DNA from: Levilinea saccharolytica
GTDB taxonomy: Bacteria; Chloroflexota; Anaerolineae; Anaerolineales; Anaerolineaceae
Reading direction: 5' to 3'
DNA: 64,000 bases
Assembly: GCF_001306035.1 (NCBI RefSeq)
Contig: NZ_LGCM01000003.1
Coordinates: 62,001-126,000 of the forward strand
Shown: positions 11,119 through 19,357 of the stretch, one piece after another
Numbering within the stretch: the stretch's first letter is position 1
Layout: every line of letters begins with the position of its first letter
The notes under the pieces: model-generated
The model's input: only the letters and a program-made list of their open reading frames with translations
What the model was told of the DNA's origin: nothing
Database searches by the model: none
Made by a program: the position numbers and the translations under genes

Positions 11119-11974
11119 CTACCGCCTCCAAATCTTTTTCGGCCAACCCTAATTCTCGTAAGGCAATCTCATATTCTGTTTCAGAGGGCACCTTATGGTG
11201 CCAGGGAGCCTTATCTTCGATGAAACTAACCCCTTTGCCCTTGGTTGTATGGGCCAGCACCAGGTTTGGTTTGCCTGGTTCGAAGGGCAGTTGATCAAAC
11301 AGATCTACCAGCGCGGCAATGTCGTTGCCATCCACATGACGGACGGCATATCCAAATGCTTTGAATTTATCTTCTAGCGGTTCCAAGGCCATCACATCTT
11401 CTGTTCGGCCGCTAATTTGCAGTGTGTTTCGGTCAATGATGGCGACAAGATTATCCAACTTGTAATGCGCAGCGCTGATCGAGGCCTCCCAAACAGAACC
11501 TTCAGCCAGTTCTCCGTCCCCCATGATCGTGAACATGCGGTGATCGAGGCCGTCTTTTTTGGCCGCCAAAGCCATGCCGACTGTTAAGGCCAACCCATGA
11601 CCTAGAGCCCCTGTGTTTTGTTCAATGCCTGGAATATCTCGCGTGGGGTGTCCTGCAAAATGGGAACCGTATTTTCCAACTGTTTCCAGGTCACTCCAGG
11701 GAAAGAAGCCTTTATCTGCCAGCACAGCGTATAAAGCTTCTACGGCATGCCCTTTACTGTGAACGTAGTGGTCGCGGTTCCTCTGTGAGAAATTCTCAGG
11801 GGTAATATCCATAACGTGATTGTAAAGGACGTTTAAGAGGTCTACACAGGAAAGGCTTCCCCCGGTATGTCCCGCTTTCGCAGCATGAATCAACTTTAAC
11901 AGCGTCATGCGGTACAAAAGGGATTTTGCCTGAAGTTCTCGGAAATAACTGGTGGAATGAGTAGTGGTGATCAT
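11105..11974 (-). CDS. transketolase N-terminal (TPP-binding) subunit
   Basis: This 289-residue protein forms the pyrophosphate-binding half of transketolase. It has AAKAGHTGGSLSCVDLL (residues 32-48), HSKGHAVEALYAVL and the thiamine diphosphate motif MGDGELAEGSVWEA...IIDRN. It is the first gene of the operon, 132 bp from the divergent SorC regulator, and its 3' end overlaps the C-terminal subunit. It transfers two-carbon ketol units, so the kinase product is probably a ketose phosphate that enters the pentose phosphate pool here. The start ATG at 11974 lies 11 bp from a TGAAT-N4-ATTCA palindrome, which could block transcription or loading. Confidence 0.93.
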   Translation of the reverse strand: MITTTHSTSYFRELQAKSLLYRMTLLKLIHAAKAGHTGGSLSCVDLLNVLYNHVMDITPENFSQRNRDHYVHSKGHAVEALYAVLADKGFFPWSDLETVGKYGSHFAGHPTRDIPGIEQNTGALGHGLALTVGMALAAKKDGLDHRMFTIMGDGELAEGSVWEASISAAHYKLDNLVAIIDRNTLQISGRTEDVMALEPLEDKFKAFGYAVRHVDGNDIAALVDLFDQLPFEPGKPNLVLAHTTKGKGVSFIEDKAPWHHKVPSETEYEIALRELGLAEKDLEAVDGLE

Positions 11975-11984
11975 GTCATTTGCC

Positions 11985-12074
11985 TGAATAAAAATTCACA
12001 GTTGCGATTATAATCAACAGGGTTATAATACATAAAATGATTGAATATTTCAACATGTCATGAATATTTATTCA
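11985..12074. promoter_or_regulatory. divergent control region with three palindromic operators
   Basis: Two TGAAT-N4-ATTCA palindromes are present, at 11985-11998 and 12061-12074. A related TTGAA-TAT-TTCAA lies at 12041-12053. They bracket TATAAT-like -10 elements on both strands (12024-12029 plus, 12012-12007 minus). A plus-strand promoter TTGCGA-N16-TATAAT (12002-12029) could drive the regulator gene. SorC regulators bind palindromes as oligomers, so these are the natural operator candidates. Confidence 0.65.
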
Positions 12075-12106
12075 TTCTTTTCTGTGTATTCATAAGGAAA
12101 ATTTCC

Positions 12107-13060
12107 ATGCCTCATATTGATGAACTACGCCTGATCGCCCGCGTCGCACGGATGTATTATGAATGGGATATGCGGCAATCAGAAATTGCCAACCAGCTAG
12201 ACCTTTCGCAGGCAACCGTATCCCGTTTATTAAACCGGTCAAAAGAGGAAGGCATTATTCGAATTTCCGTAAACCTGCCGGATGGGGTGTACACCGAATT
12301 GGAAGAGACCCTGGTAAAAAAATATGGCCTGCGAGATGCAATCGTTGTGGACAGCCTGGATGACGATGAAAAGCTGATCCAACGCGACCTGGGAACAGCT
12401 GCCGCCTTTTATCTTGAATCAGCGATTCGGCCCAATGAAATTATTGGAATATCATCCTGGAGCGCAACCTTGTTAGCCTTGGTGGACGCACTGCACCCGC
12501 TACCCAAAAAACCGGGTGTAAAGGTAGTCCAAATTTTGGGCGGGGTTGGCAATCCTGCTGTGGCAGCGCACGCTTCCCGACTAACATCCCGCATGGCGCA
12601 GCTGGTTAACGGGGATGCTGTATATCTGCCTGTTGCGGGGATCCTGGCTACGGAAGCTGCCCGAGATGTCCTTATGGCTGATGAGGTGACCCAACAGGCT
12701 GTGCGCTTGTTTGACCAGGTAACCACAGCACTGGTCGGTATTGGGGCTCTGGATCCGTCGCCCTTATTGGCGCAAAGCGGCAATATTTTCTCACCTCAGG
12801 AGCTTAATCACCTGCGTGAAAAAAATGCGGTGGGGGATATTCTGGTGCGTTTCTTTAATATTCACGGCGAACCCGTTGAGACAGGCTTGGAAAGAAGGGT
12901 GATTTCTATGAACCTGGATCAATTAAGTAAAGTGAACCGGGCTGTTGGCGTTGCAGGCGGTTTAAGGAAATATGCTGGAATCTTGGGGGCGTTACGCGGT
13001 CATTGGATTAATATCCTGGTAACCGATCACTTCACTGCTGAACGGCTGGCAAAGGAATAA
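12107..13060 (+). CDS. SorC/DeoR-type sugar-responsive transcriptional regulator
   Basis: This 317-residue protein has an N-terminal HTH (MRQSEIANQLDLSQATVSRL at about residues 24-43) and a C-terminal SorC sugar-phosphate-binding domain. The latter is marked by GISSWSATLLALVDAL, VVQILGGVGNP and the late MNLDQLSKVNRAVGVAGG. Family members act as tetramers that sense a phosphorylated sugar intermediate and repress or activate the adjacent operon. The start is the ATG at 12107 (MPHIDEL) with AAGGAAA upstream. An in-frame start at 12041 would overlap the operators. It is divergent from the transketolase/kinase/ABC operon and almost certainly controls it. Confidence 0.92.
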   Translation: MPHIDELRLIARVARMYYEWDMRQSEIANQLDLSQATVSRLLNRSKEEGIIRISVNLPDGVYTELEETLVKKYGLRDAIVVDSLDDDEKLIQRDLGTAAAFYLESAIRPNEIIGISSWSATLLALVDALHPLPKKPGVKVVQILGGVGNPAVAAHASRLTSRMAQLVNGDAVYLPVAGILATEAARDVLMADEVTQQAVRLFDQVTTALVGIGALDPSPLLAQSGNIFSPQELNHLREKNAVGDILVRFFNIHGEPVETGLERRVISMNLDQLSKVNRAVGVAGGLRKYAGILGALRGHWINILVTDHFTAERLAKE

Positions 13061-13096
13061 ACCTGCTGCGGTCAACAACATTCATGGGTTAATACC

Positions 13097-13130
13097 ACCG
13101 CCAGCCGTAAAGAAAGCTGCGGCTGGCGGT
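13097..13130. terminator. convergent hairpin
   Basis: An 11-bp perfect stem (ACCGCCAGCCG / CGGCTGGCGGT) lies between the SorC gene and the convergent DUF456 gene. It has no clear U-tract on either side but is well placed to separate the two transcripts. Confidence 0.6.
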
Positions 13131-13156
13131 CAGCATGGGCACGGCCGCCTCAGCGC

Positions 13157-13654
13157 CTACAGGATAAAGGCCCACATGCCCCAGATGAAGATCATCACCA
13201 GGCCGAAGAAAATGCGCACGCCCACCACCCAACCGCAGCCCAAAGCCATGCCGCGCATCGAGTTGGCGGCCTGGCGCCAGCTGCGGATGCGGATGTATTC
13301 AATGATGAACAGCCCTACCAGCGCGGCGATCAGCCCGCCGAAGGGCGGGAAAAAGAGGCTGCCCAACAGCCCCGCCACCAGGGCCACGCCGATGGACAGC
13401 CAGCTGGCGCCGGTCTGGCGCGCCTCGGTGCTCATCAGCACGTTATCGGCCAGGTTGCCCACCAGCATGATGAGGGTGATAAAGGCAAATAAGACTCCGC
13501 TGACCCAATCAAAACCGGTGATCAGGCCGTAGACCAGGGCGGCCAGCCAGATGATGTTCAGGCCGGGGAAGATGACCAGGATTAACCCGGCCAGACCCAG
13601 CAGCATGACGGCCAGGGTGACAACGGTGAGGGCGGTTTGGGTCAGCGGAGCCAT
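13157..13654 (-). CDS. DUF456 family small membrane protein
   Basis: This 165-residue protein has about four to five hydrophobic helices and the glycine-rich DUF456 pattern (LLGLAGLILVIFPGLNIIWL near residue 18, a central GSLFFPPFGGLIAALVG). The family is widespread and its function is unknown. It follows serS by 6 bp on the same strand and is probably cotranscribed. No ribosome binding site is obvious before the ATG at 13654, so it may depend on translation of serS. Confidence 0.85.
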   Translation of the reverse strand: MAPLTQTALTVVTLAVMLLGLAGLILVIFPGLNIIWLAALVYGLITGFDWVSGVLFAFITLIMLVGNLADNVLMSTEARQTGASWLSIGVALVAGLLGSLFFPPFGGLIAALVGLFIIEYIRIRSWRQAANSMRGMALGCGWVVGVRIFFGLVMIFIWGMWAFIL

Positions 13655-13660
13655 AGGGTT

Positions 13661-14935
13661 TTAGTCCGGAAGGATCACATCCAGGCCGCCCATCCAGGGC
13701 TTCAAAACGTCTGGAACGCGGATGGAGCCGTCGGCCTGTTGGTAGTTTTCCAGAACGGCGATCAGCGTGCGGGGCATGCCCAAACCGGAGCCGTTGAGGG
13801 TGTGTACCAGTTGGGTCTTGCCGCCTTCGCTGGGGCGGAATTTGATGTTGGCGCGGCGCGGTTGAAAGTCACCCACCAGCGACACCGAGGAAACCTCCAG
13901 CCATTCGCCGCAGCCGGGGGCCCACACTTCCAGATCGTAGGTGATGCGCGCGCCAAAGCCCAGATCGCCGGTGCACAGCTGCACCACGCGGTAGGTGAGT
14001 CCCAGCCCGCGGCAGGTGTCTTCGGCATCCGCTAGCATTTTTTCCAGCTCGCGGTAGGAATCTTCCGGCTTGCAGAAGATGAACATCTCCACCTTGTCAA
14101 ACTGGTGGCCGCGCTTAATGCCGCGCACATCGCGCCCGGCGCTCATTTTTTCGCGGCGGAAGCAGGGGGTGTAGGCGGTGTAGCGCAGCGGCAGCACGGC
14201 TTCTTCTAAAATGTCGCCCATGTGCAGCCCGTTGAGGGCCACTTCAGCGGTGGGCACCATCCACAGATCCTCTTCATGGTCTTTGTAGAGGTTATCCACA
14301 AATTTGGGCAGCTGGCCCGAGGCAAACAGGGTTTCGCCGCGCACCATGAAGGGGGTATATTTTTCGGTGTAGCCCTGGCGGGCGTGCAGGTCGAGCATCC
14401 AGGCGATGAGGGCGCGCTGCAGCCGCGCTCCTGCCCCCGAAAGGACATAGAAGCGCGAGCCGGTGATTTTGACACCCTGGTCAAAGTTGAGGATGCCCAG
14501 GCGCGGGCCCAGATCCCAATGCGGCTGGGGCTGAAAATCAAAGGTGGGAATTTCACCTTCCTGGCGCATCACCACGTTTTCGTGCTCGCCAGTGCCGTAG
14601 GGGGTGGCCGGGTCGGGGTAGTTGGGGATGCTGGCCACCAGGTTGCGCAGGTCGTTATCCACCAGGCGCACCTGCTCATCCAGGGCGGTGATGCGGTCGC
14701 CCACCACGCGCATTTCGTCAATCTTGGCCTGGCGCTCGGCGGGGTCTTTCATACGCGAGATTTCGCGGGAGACGTTGTTGCGCTGGGCCTTCAGCTGTTC
14801 CACTTCGTTGAGCAAGGCGCGGCGTTTTTCGTCCAGAGCCTGGATCTCATCCACAACGGAGGGGTCCATCTGGCGGTCTTTCAGCGCCTGGCGCAGGAGA
14901 TCCGGCTGTTCACGGATCAGGGCAAGGTCTAACAT
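13661..14935 (-). CDS. serS: seryl-tRNA synthetase
   Basis: This 424-residue class II synthetase charges tRNA-Ser. It starts [20 protein letters not shown], has the long N-terminal coiled-coil arm (about residues 25-100), and has motif 2 with [16 protein letters not shown] and motif 3 with [20 protein letters not shown]. The length is normal. I chose the ATG at 14935 because AAAGGAG precedes it. An upstream in-frame reading to 15058 would run back through the T-box leader. It is controlled by the T-box element just upstream. Confidence 0.97.
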   Translation of the reverse strand: MLDLALIREQPDLLRQALKDRQMDPSVVDEIQALDEKRRALLNEVEQLKAQRNNVSREISRMKDPAERQAKIDEMRVVGDRITALDEQVRLVDNDLRNLVASIPNYPDPATPYGTGEHENVVMRQEGEIPTFDFQPQPHWDLGPRLGILNFDQGVKITGSRFYVLSGAGARLQRALIAWMLDLHARQGYTEKYTPFMVRGETLFASGQLPKFVDNLYKDHEEDLWMVPTAEVALNGLHMGDILEEAVLPLRYTAYTPCFRREKMSAGRDVRGIKRGHQFDKVEMFIFCKPEDSYRELEKMLADAEDTCRGLGLTYRVVQLCTGDLGFGARITYDLEVWAPGCGEWLEVSSVSLVGDFQPRRANIKFRPSEGGKTQLVHTLNGSGLGMPRTLIAVLENYQQADGSIRVPDVLKPWMGGLDVILPD

Positions 14936-14967
14936 GGCACAACTCCTTTCGATGGCTGAAACAACAA

Positions 14968-15202
14968 CCCCCCTATCCGTTTGCAGGACGAGGGGGGCCA
15001 GCTCGTGGTGCCACCTGCTTTTGCCGCAAGCCGGAGCCAAAGCCGGTTGCAGCCTCATTTGGCGATAACGGAGCCGCCGTTCCTTTTACGGCCGGTCAAA
15101 AATGCCGGCCCCTGCAAGGAAGACCAGCCCCCTGTGTAGGGGGGCGCCGGGGGGGAACGCAGGAAGGGGGCCTGCTGGCTCACACCGTCCGCCAGCTCTC
15201 TG
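14968..15202 (-). ncRNA. T-box leader of serS
   Basis: On the minus strand the leader opens with a stem I base typical of T-boxes (AGAGAGCTGGCGG...TGTGAGCCAGC, 15202-15174) and has a CCGTTATC-type element before the 3' domain. It contains the T-box core AGGTGGCACCACG (15016-15004). A terminator follows, with a 7-bp CCCCCCT/AGGGGGG stem at 14997-14968 and a TTGTTGTTT tract. Uncharged tRNA-Ser would stabilise the antiterminator and raise serS expression. A TCC (Ser) triplet lies in the 3' side of the presumed specifier loop, but I cannot fix its register. Confidence 0.88.
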
Positions 15203-15252
15203 AAAGGGCCTCGCCGCACAGTCCCGGGCAAGTCTTACAGTTGATGAGGAAA

Positions 15253-15280
15253 ATTATACCCAACCCGGCGGGGATGTCAA
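15253..15280 (-). promoter_or_regulatory. serS promoter
   Basis: On the minus strand TTGACA (15280-15275) and TATAAT (15258-15253) are separated by 16 bp, about 50 bp upstream of stem I of the T-box leader. Both hexamers match the sigma-70 consensus exactly. Confidence 0.8.
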
Positions 15281-15300
15281 GCGGGCGGCAGGAAACAGCC
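15278..15300. repeat. 23-bp direct repeat, copy 1
   Basis: The 23-mer beginning CAAGCGGGCGGCAGG is identical to 15427-15449. The two copies bracket a 126-bp segment that holds a long hairpin. This copy overlaps the -35 of the serS promoter. Confidence 0.85.
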
Positions 15301-15345
15301 AGGGCAATCGCATCCTGAGTATTCTTTGCCACAATGAGTATGGTT

Positions 15346-15388
15346 TTTGGGTGAGTTTGTGGGGCTTCGCCCCACAAACTCACCCAAA
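15346..15388. repeat. perfect 20-bp-stem palindrome
   Basis: Arms 15346-15365 and 15369-15388 pair over 20 bp around a 3-base loop. No T-tract follows on either strand, so it is not a standard intrinsic terminator. It lies downstream of the OmpR-like regulator gene and upstream of the serS promoter and may separate them. Confidence 0.85.
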
Positions 15389-15426
15389 CCTCTATTAAAA
15401 ATAACCCTTCAAAAACTGGCTTGATG

Positions 15427-15449
15427 CAAGCGGGCGGCAGGAAACAGCC
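15427..15449. repeat. 23-bp direct repeat, copy 2
   Basis: It is identical to 15278-15300. Both copies are preceded by GATG, with one base difference in spacing. Confidence 0.85.
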
Positions 15450-15467
15450 TGAGAGGGTGGGTGGGGA

Positions 15468-16207
15468 TTACAGGGTGGGGGTGGGGCGGGTGTCGTTGCT
15501 GCCCGCGGCGCTGCGGTTCGAGGCGGGCAGGAGCACGGCGTGGGTTTTCAGATCCAGCCGGTAACCCACCCCGCGCACGGTCTTGATGTATTCCGGGTTG
15601 CGCGGGTCTTCTTCCAACGCCTGGCGCAGCCAGCTGATGTGCACATCCAGGGTGCGGGTGTCGTCGGTGTAATCGGTGTCCCACACCTGACTGAACAGCT
15701 CTTTGCGCTCGATGACCTCACCGGCGCGGTCCATGAGAATTTTCAGCAGCACCACTAGGCGCGGGGTCAGCCGCACCTGACGGGAGCCCACGCGCACCCA
15801 GCGGTGTTCCACATCCAACTGCATCTCGCCCACCTGTATGGCGTCTTTTTCTTCCACGGGCATCAGGCCGCGGATGCGGTTGAGCAGTTTTTGCAGGGTG
15901 AAGGGCAGCTGCAGGGTGACGTTTGCGCCGGTTTTTTCGTCCGGAGGGGTATCGGGGCCAAAGATGATCACAATCGGAATGCCGGGGGCCTGTTTGATGA
16001 GGGATTGGCAAATGCGCCGTCCGCTGCTGCGCAGGGAGGCGGCATCCAACAGGATGAGCTGCGGGTTACTGGAAGACAAGGCGATCAGCGCGTCGCTGCC
16101 GGTGGACGCCCGCTCCACATGGAATCCCTTACGGGACAACCCTGTGTAGAAGGAGGGATGGTCCGAGCGCTTGCCTTCGATCAGTAAAATTCTGCCCCTG
16201 GTCACCA
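15468..16207 (-). CDS. OmpR/PhoB-type winged-helix protein with degenerate receiver
   Basis: This protein of about 246 residues has a receiver-like domain (residues 5-115) and a C-terminal winged helix. The winged helix is clearly OmpR/PhoB-like (VRLTPRLVVLLKILMDRAG, TRTLDVHISWLRQALEEDP, TVRGVGYRL). The receiver keeps the strand-3 aspartate (LILLDAAS). The usual acidic pair after strand 1 is replaced (ILLIEGKR), and the conserved Lys before the final Pro is replaced by Leu (LQLPF). It therefore may not be phosphorylated normally. No histidine kinase is adjacent. The ATG at 16207 is my choice; a TTG at 16232 is an alternative. A structured leader with a terminator precedes it. Confidence 0.85.
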
Positions 16208-16272
16208 TGACGTTCCGATGCAATCCTTTCAAAGCCTACAGACGCGCGCAGGCGCGCGAAATAAAATGGGCG

Positions 16273-16379
16273 AAAAAAGACCCAGGCAACGTGGAATAGC
16301 CTGGTTTATGCTGATGATCCTGCTTGCCACTACCCATATACAACAAGATTGACGCGACGTTGTTTCTACCGCTTGGGTA
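16273..16379 (-). ncRNA. candidate structured leader with intrinsic terminator
   Basis: On the minus strand a TACCCA/TGGGTA outer stem (16379-16374 with 16336-16331) encloses a 5-bp ACAAC/GTTGT stem. It is followed 27 bases on by a CCAGGC/GCCTGG hairpin (16304-16282) and a run of six T. This resembles an attenuator ahead of the OmpR-like regulator. It does not match a riboswitch class I can name. A minus-strand TATAAT at 16472-16467 could start the transcript. Confidence 0.5.
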
Positions 16380-16516
16380 CTCTGTTTGCCCCCCAACATT
16401 TCCCCCTGCATGGTCGCAACGATGTGGGTAGGGGTTTAAGAACAAACAAGAGGTCAAGGTTCGCTTATTATACACGAAATCTTAAAGAAATACAGAGATT
16501 TTTGGACGGTTTTAAA

Positions 16517-16545
16517 TTGCATTGCCCTCTTGGGCGTGTTAGAAT
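16517..16545 (+). promoter_or_regulatory. promoter of the bifunctional-nuclease-domain gene
   Basis: TTGCAT (16517-16522) and TAGAAT (16540-16545) are spaced by 17 bp, 46 bp before the ATG at 16591. Confidence 0.55.
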
Positions 16546-16590
16546 AAGGCCAGGCCAATCAATTTTGAAGCCAAGAAAGAGGTGGCGGTT

Positions 16591-17178
16591 ATGTCCAGAA
16601 TGGTAGAGGTTGTGATAGACAGCGTGCGGGTCAGCCTGACCAACCAGCAGCGTATTGTGGTGCTGCGGGAATTGAACGCTGAGCGCTACTTGCCCATCTG
16701 GATTGGGCCGTATGAGGCGGAGGCCATCACGATCGCCTTGCAGGAGATTGAGGTAGCCCGCCCGCAGACGCATGATCTGATCAAGAACGTTTTCAACGCC
16801 CTCAACGCGCGCCTGCTGCGCGTGGAAGTGATTTCGCTGCGTGATGACGTGTATTACGGCAATCTGGTGGTGGAAGCCGGCGGTGAGGTAGTCAACATTG
16901 ACACCCGCCCCTCGGATGCGATGGCCCTGGCCGTGCGCGCGCATGTGCCCATTTTGGTCTCGCGGGATGTGATGGAAAGCGCCGGAATCTTGCCGGAGCG
17001 CGACATCACCGAGCCGGTGCTGGATTCTCAGGAACCCGAAACCGCCAGCGAAGAGCCCAGCGAACAGCGCCTTTCGGTCTTTGAAGATTTCCTCTCCAAT
17101 CTGGAATTGGACGACCTCAGCGCTGGGGATGAAGATACGCCGGACGCGCCCAAACCAGACGTAGATCCAGAACCTTAA
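16591..17178 (+). CDS. bifunctional nuclease (BFN/DUF151) domain protein
   Basis: This 195-residue protein has an N-terminal BFN domain (about residues 1-135) with VSLTNQQRIVVLRE, LPIWIGPYEAEAITIALQ, RPQTHDLIKNVF and the DTRPSDAMALAVR motif. A long acidic Glu/Asp/Pro tail follows. Homologues in plants and bacteria have been reported to cleave DNA and RNA, but the bacterial role is unsettled. The ATG at 16591 has AAAGAGG upstream and is preferred over a GTG at 16582. The replicative helicase gene begins 104 bp downstream in the same direction. Confidence 0.9.
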   Translation: MSRMVEVVIDSVRVSLTNQQRIVVLRELNAERYLPIWIGPYEAEAITIALQEIEVARPQTHDLIKNVFNALNARLLRVEVISLRDDVYYGNLVVEAGGEVVNIDTRPSDAMALAVRAHVPILVSRDVMESAGILPERDITEPVLDSQEPETASEEPSEQRLSVFEDFLSNLELDDLSAGDEDTPDAPKPDVDPEP

Positions 17179-17282
17179 TGTGAATCCTCGCCGGGGCGGT
17201 TAGACCAGCCCCGACTGTCTGCAACTGCCGGCGCGCTGTGATCTGAACCCAAGCGCGCCGAGTTTTTACCCCAGGGACGGGC

Positions 17283-18650
17283 ATGGACGAATTACCTCCG
17301 ATGGAGTCTGTGGAACTGGCCAATATTCAGGCCGAGCCGCACAGCCGCGAAGCGGAAGAAGCGGTCTTGGGGGCTGTTTTAATTAACCCCGAGGCCTTCT
17401 ATGACGTCGCCCAGTTCCTGAAGCCCGAAGATTTTTACATTGTGCGCAACCGCTGGATCTGGGAGGCGTTTAACCGTCTGCATGAGAGCCGCGCGCCGAT
17501 TGACTTTTTGACCGTCTGCGAAGACCTGGAACAGCAGAGCCGCCTGTCCGATGTGGGCGGGGCGGCGTACATCATGTCGCTCATCAACCAGACGCCCACC
17601 TCTTTGCACGCTGAGGCCTACGGGCGCATTGTGGAGGGCAATTCGGTGCGCCGCCGTATGCTGGTGGCGGCCAACGATTTGGCGCGCCTGGCTCACGATC
17701 AGGCCAGCAGCGTGGATACCATCCTGGGCGAGGCCGAAAAGACCATCTTCGGCATCAGCGAGCGGCGCATCAAGCGCGATGTGCAGCCCATTCAGCAGGT
17801 GCTGAGTGAGGTCTTTGACCGCGTGGAAGATCTCTCCAAGCGCGGGGATGAACTATACGGCGTGCCCACCGGCCTGATTGATCTGGATAAACTGTTGGGC
17901 GGGCTGCAAAAGAGCGATTTGCTGATCATCGCCGGACGCCCTGGCATGGGTAAGACCGGCTTCATGCTGTCGGTGGCCAAGAACGCCGCCCAGAAGCACA
18001 AGAAACACGTGGCCATGTTCTCGCTGGAAATGTCCAATGAACAATTGGTGCAGCGTCTCATCGCCCAGGAGACGGGCATTGACACCCAGCGTCTGCGCAC
18101 CGGCAAGCTGAACCCGGACGAATGGCCGCTGTTCACCCACGCCATTGACGTGCTTTCAGATACGCATCTCTTTTTGGACGACACCCCGGCCATCACCCCT
18201 TTGCAGCTGCGCACCAAGTGCCGCCGCCTGCATCTGGAATATCACCTGGATCTGGTGATTGTGGACTATTTGCAGCTGATGAGCAGCGACAAGCCCACCG
18301 ATAACCGCGTGCAGGAAGTTTCTTTCATCTCCCGCAACCTGAAGGTGCTGGCGCGCGAATTGGAAGTGCCCGTGCTGGCGGCGGCGCAGCTTTCGCGCGC
18401 GGTGGAACAGCGCCAGGATAAGCGCCCGGTGCTTTCGGACCTGCGCGAATCCGGCTCATTGGAGCAGGACGCCGATATTGTGATGTTCATCCACCGGCCT
18501 GACGCGCTGGAAAAAGACAACCCGCGCTCCAACCTGGCCGAGCTGATTGTGGCCAAGCACCGCAACGGCCCCACCCATTCGGGCATTGAGATGGTCTTCC
18601 TGAACAACGTGGCCCGCTTTGAGAACGCCTCCACCGCTGGGACGCGCTGA
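17283..18650 (+). CDS. dnaB: replicative DNA helicase DnaB
   Basis: This 455-residue hexameric helicase unwinds DNA ahead of the replisome. It has the N-terminal primase-interaction domain (EPHSREAEEAVLGAVLINPE), a linker helix and the RecA-like motor. The motor carries Walker A AGRPGMGKTG, LDLVIVDYLQLM (Walker B) and LRESGSLEQDADIVMFIHR. The length is normal and no intein is present. The next gene (DnaD-domain protein) starts 2 bp after the stop, and a DnaC-like loader follows, so the three form a replication-initiation operon. Confidence 0.97.
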   Translation: MDELPPMESVELANIQAEPHSREAEEAVLGAVLINPEAFYDVAQFLKPEDFYIVRNRWIWEAFNRLHESRAPIDFLTVCEDLEQQSRLSDVGGAAYIMSLINQTPTSLHAEAYGRIVEGNSVRRRMLVAANDLARLAHDQASSVDTILGEAEKTIFGISERRIKRDVQPIQQVLSEVFDRVEDLSKRGDELYGVPTGLIDLDKLLGGLQKSDLLIIAGRPGMGKTGFMLSVAKNAAQKHKKHVAMFSLEMSNEQLVQRLIAQETGIDTQRLRTGKLNPDEWPLFTHAIDVLSDTHLFLDDTPAITPLQLRTKCRRLHLEYHLDLVIVDYLQLMSSDKPTDNRVQEVSFISRNLKVLARELEVPVLAAAQLSRAVEQRQDKRPVLSDLRESGSLEQDADIVMFIHRPDALEKDNPRSNLAELIVAKHRNGPTHSGIEMVFLNNVARFENASTAGTR

Positions 18651-18652
18651 GC

Positions 18653-19357
18653 ATGGCGGTTAAGCCTTTTTTGGGTTTTTCGGGCACGAAGGCCCAGCTC
18701 ACACCGATGCCCGCGGATTTCTTCCGCGAGCTGCTGGCCAGCATCGATTCGCTGGCGGAACTGAAAGTGACCCTGGCGGCCCTCTGGCTGCTGAACCAGC
18801 AGCAGGAGAAAATGCGCTACCTGCTGCGCGAAGATTTTTTGCAGCCGGGCAGCGGCGCGCCCCTGGCCGAAACGCCCCAGGCCGCCGAACAGATCCTGGA
18901 CGAAGGCCTGCCCCTGGCGGTGGCGCGCGGCACGCTGCTGGCGGCGCCGCTGACGGAACCGGCGGGTGAGGTGCTGTACTTCTTGAACACGCCCCGCGGA
19001 CGGGGGGCCTTGCGCGCGCTGCAAACCGGCGCCTGGCAGCCCGACCTGGGCCAGCATGAGACCGCCGGGGTGGTGGTGGAACGCCCCAACATCTTTAAGC
19101 GGTATGAAGATGAGTTTGGCCCGCTGACCCCCCTGGTGGCCGACACGCTGCGCGACATGGAGCAGCTTTATCCGCAGGGCTGGATTGAGGAAGGCATGCG
19201 CATCGCCGTGCAGGCCAACAAGCGCAGCCTGCGCTATGTGGAAGCGATTTTACGCTCCTGGCAGGAGAAAGGACGCGATGAAAAAGATCGACGAGACCCT
19301 GAAAAAGATCGCCGCCGATTCATCGAAGGCGAATACTCCGACTTCATCGAACATTAA
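18653..19357 (+). CDS. DnaD-domain protein (putative primosome component)
   Basis: This 234-residue protein has a C-terminal DnaD/DnaB-like domain at about residues 143-202. It contains KRYEDEFGPLTPLVADTLRD, QLYPQGWIEEGMRIAVQAN and RSLRYVEAILRSWQEKG, the YxxxIR-like end helix of the family. The N-terminal half (AELKVTLAALWLLNQQ) may be a winged-helix region. DnaD domains bind DNA and bridge initiation factors to the helicase loader in Firmicutes. Position between DnaB and a DnaC-like ATPase strongly supports a primosome role. Its last 80 bp overlap the next gene. Confidence 0.88.
   Translation: MAVKPFLGFSGTKAQLTPMPADFFRELLASIDSLAELKVTLAALWLLNQQQEKMRYLLREDFLQPGSGAPLAETPQAAEQILDEGLPLAVARGTLLAAPLTEPAGEVLYFLNTPRGRGALRALQTGAWQPDLGQHETAGVVVERPNIFKRYEDEFGPLTPLVADTLRDMEQLYPQGWIEEGMRIAVQANKRSLRYVEAILRSWQEKGRDEKDRRDPEKDRRRFIEGEYSDFIEH

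Noticed and set aside
15346-15388. Standard intrinsic terminator
   Set aside because: The stem is long and perfect but neither strand has a T-tract after it, so I list it as a palindrome.
16273-16379. Cyclic-di-GMP (GEMM) riboswitch
   Set aside because: The conserved GEMM blocks (GGGCAAACC-type segment and tetraloop receptor) are not present in the right order.
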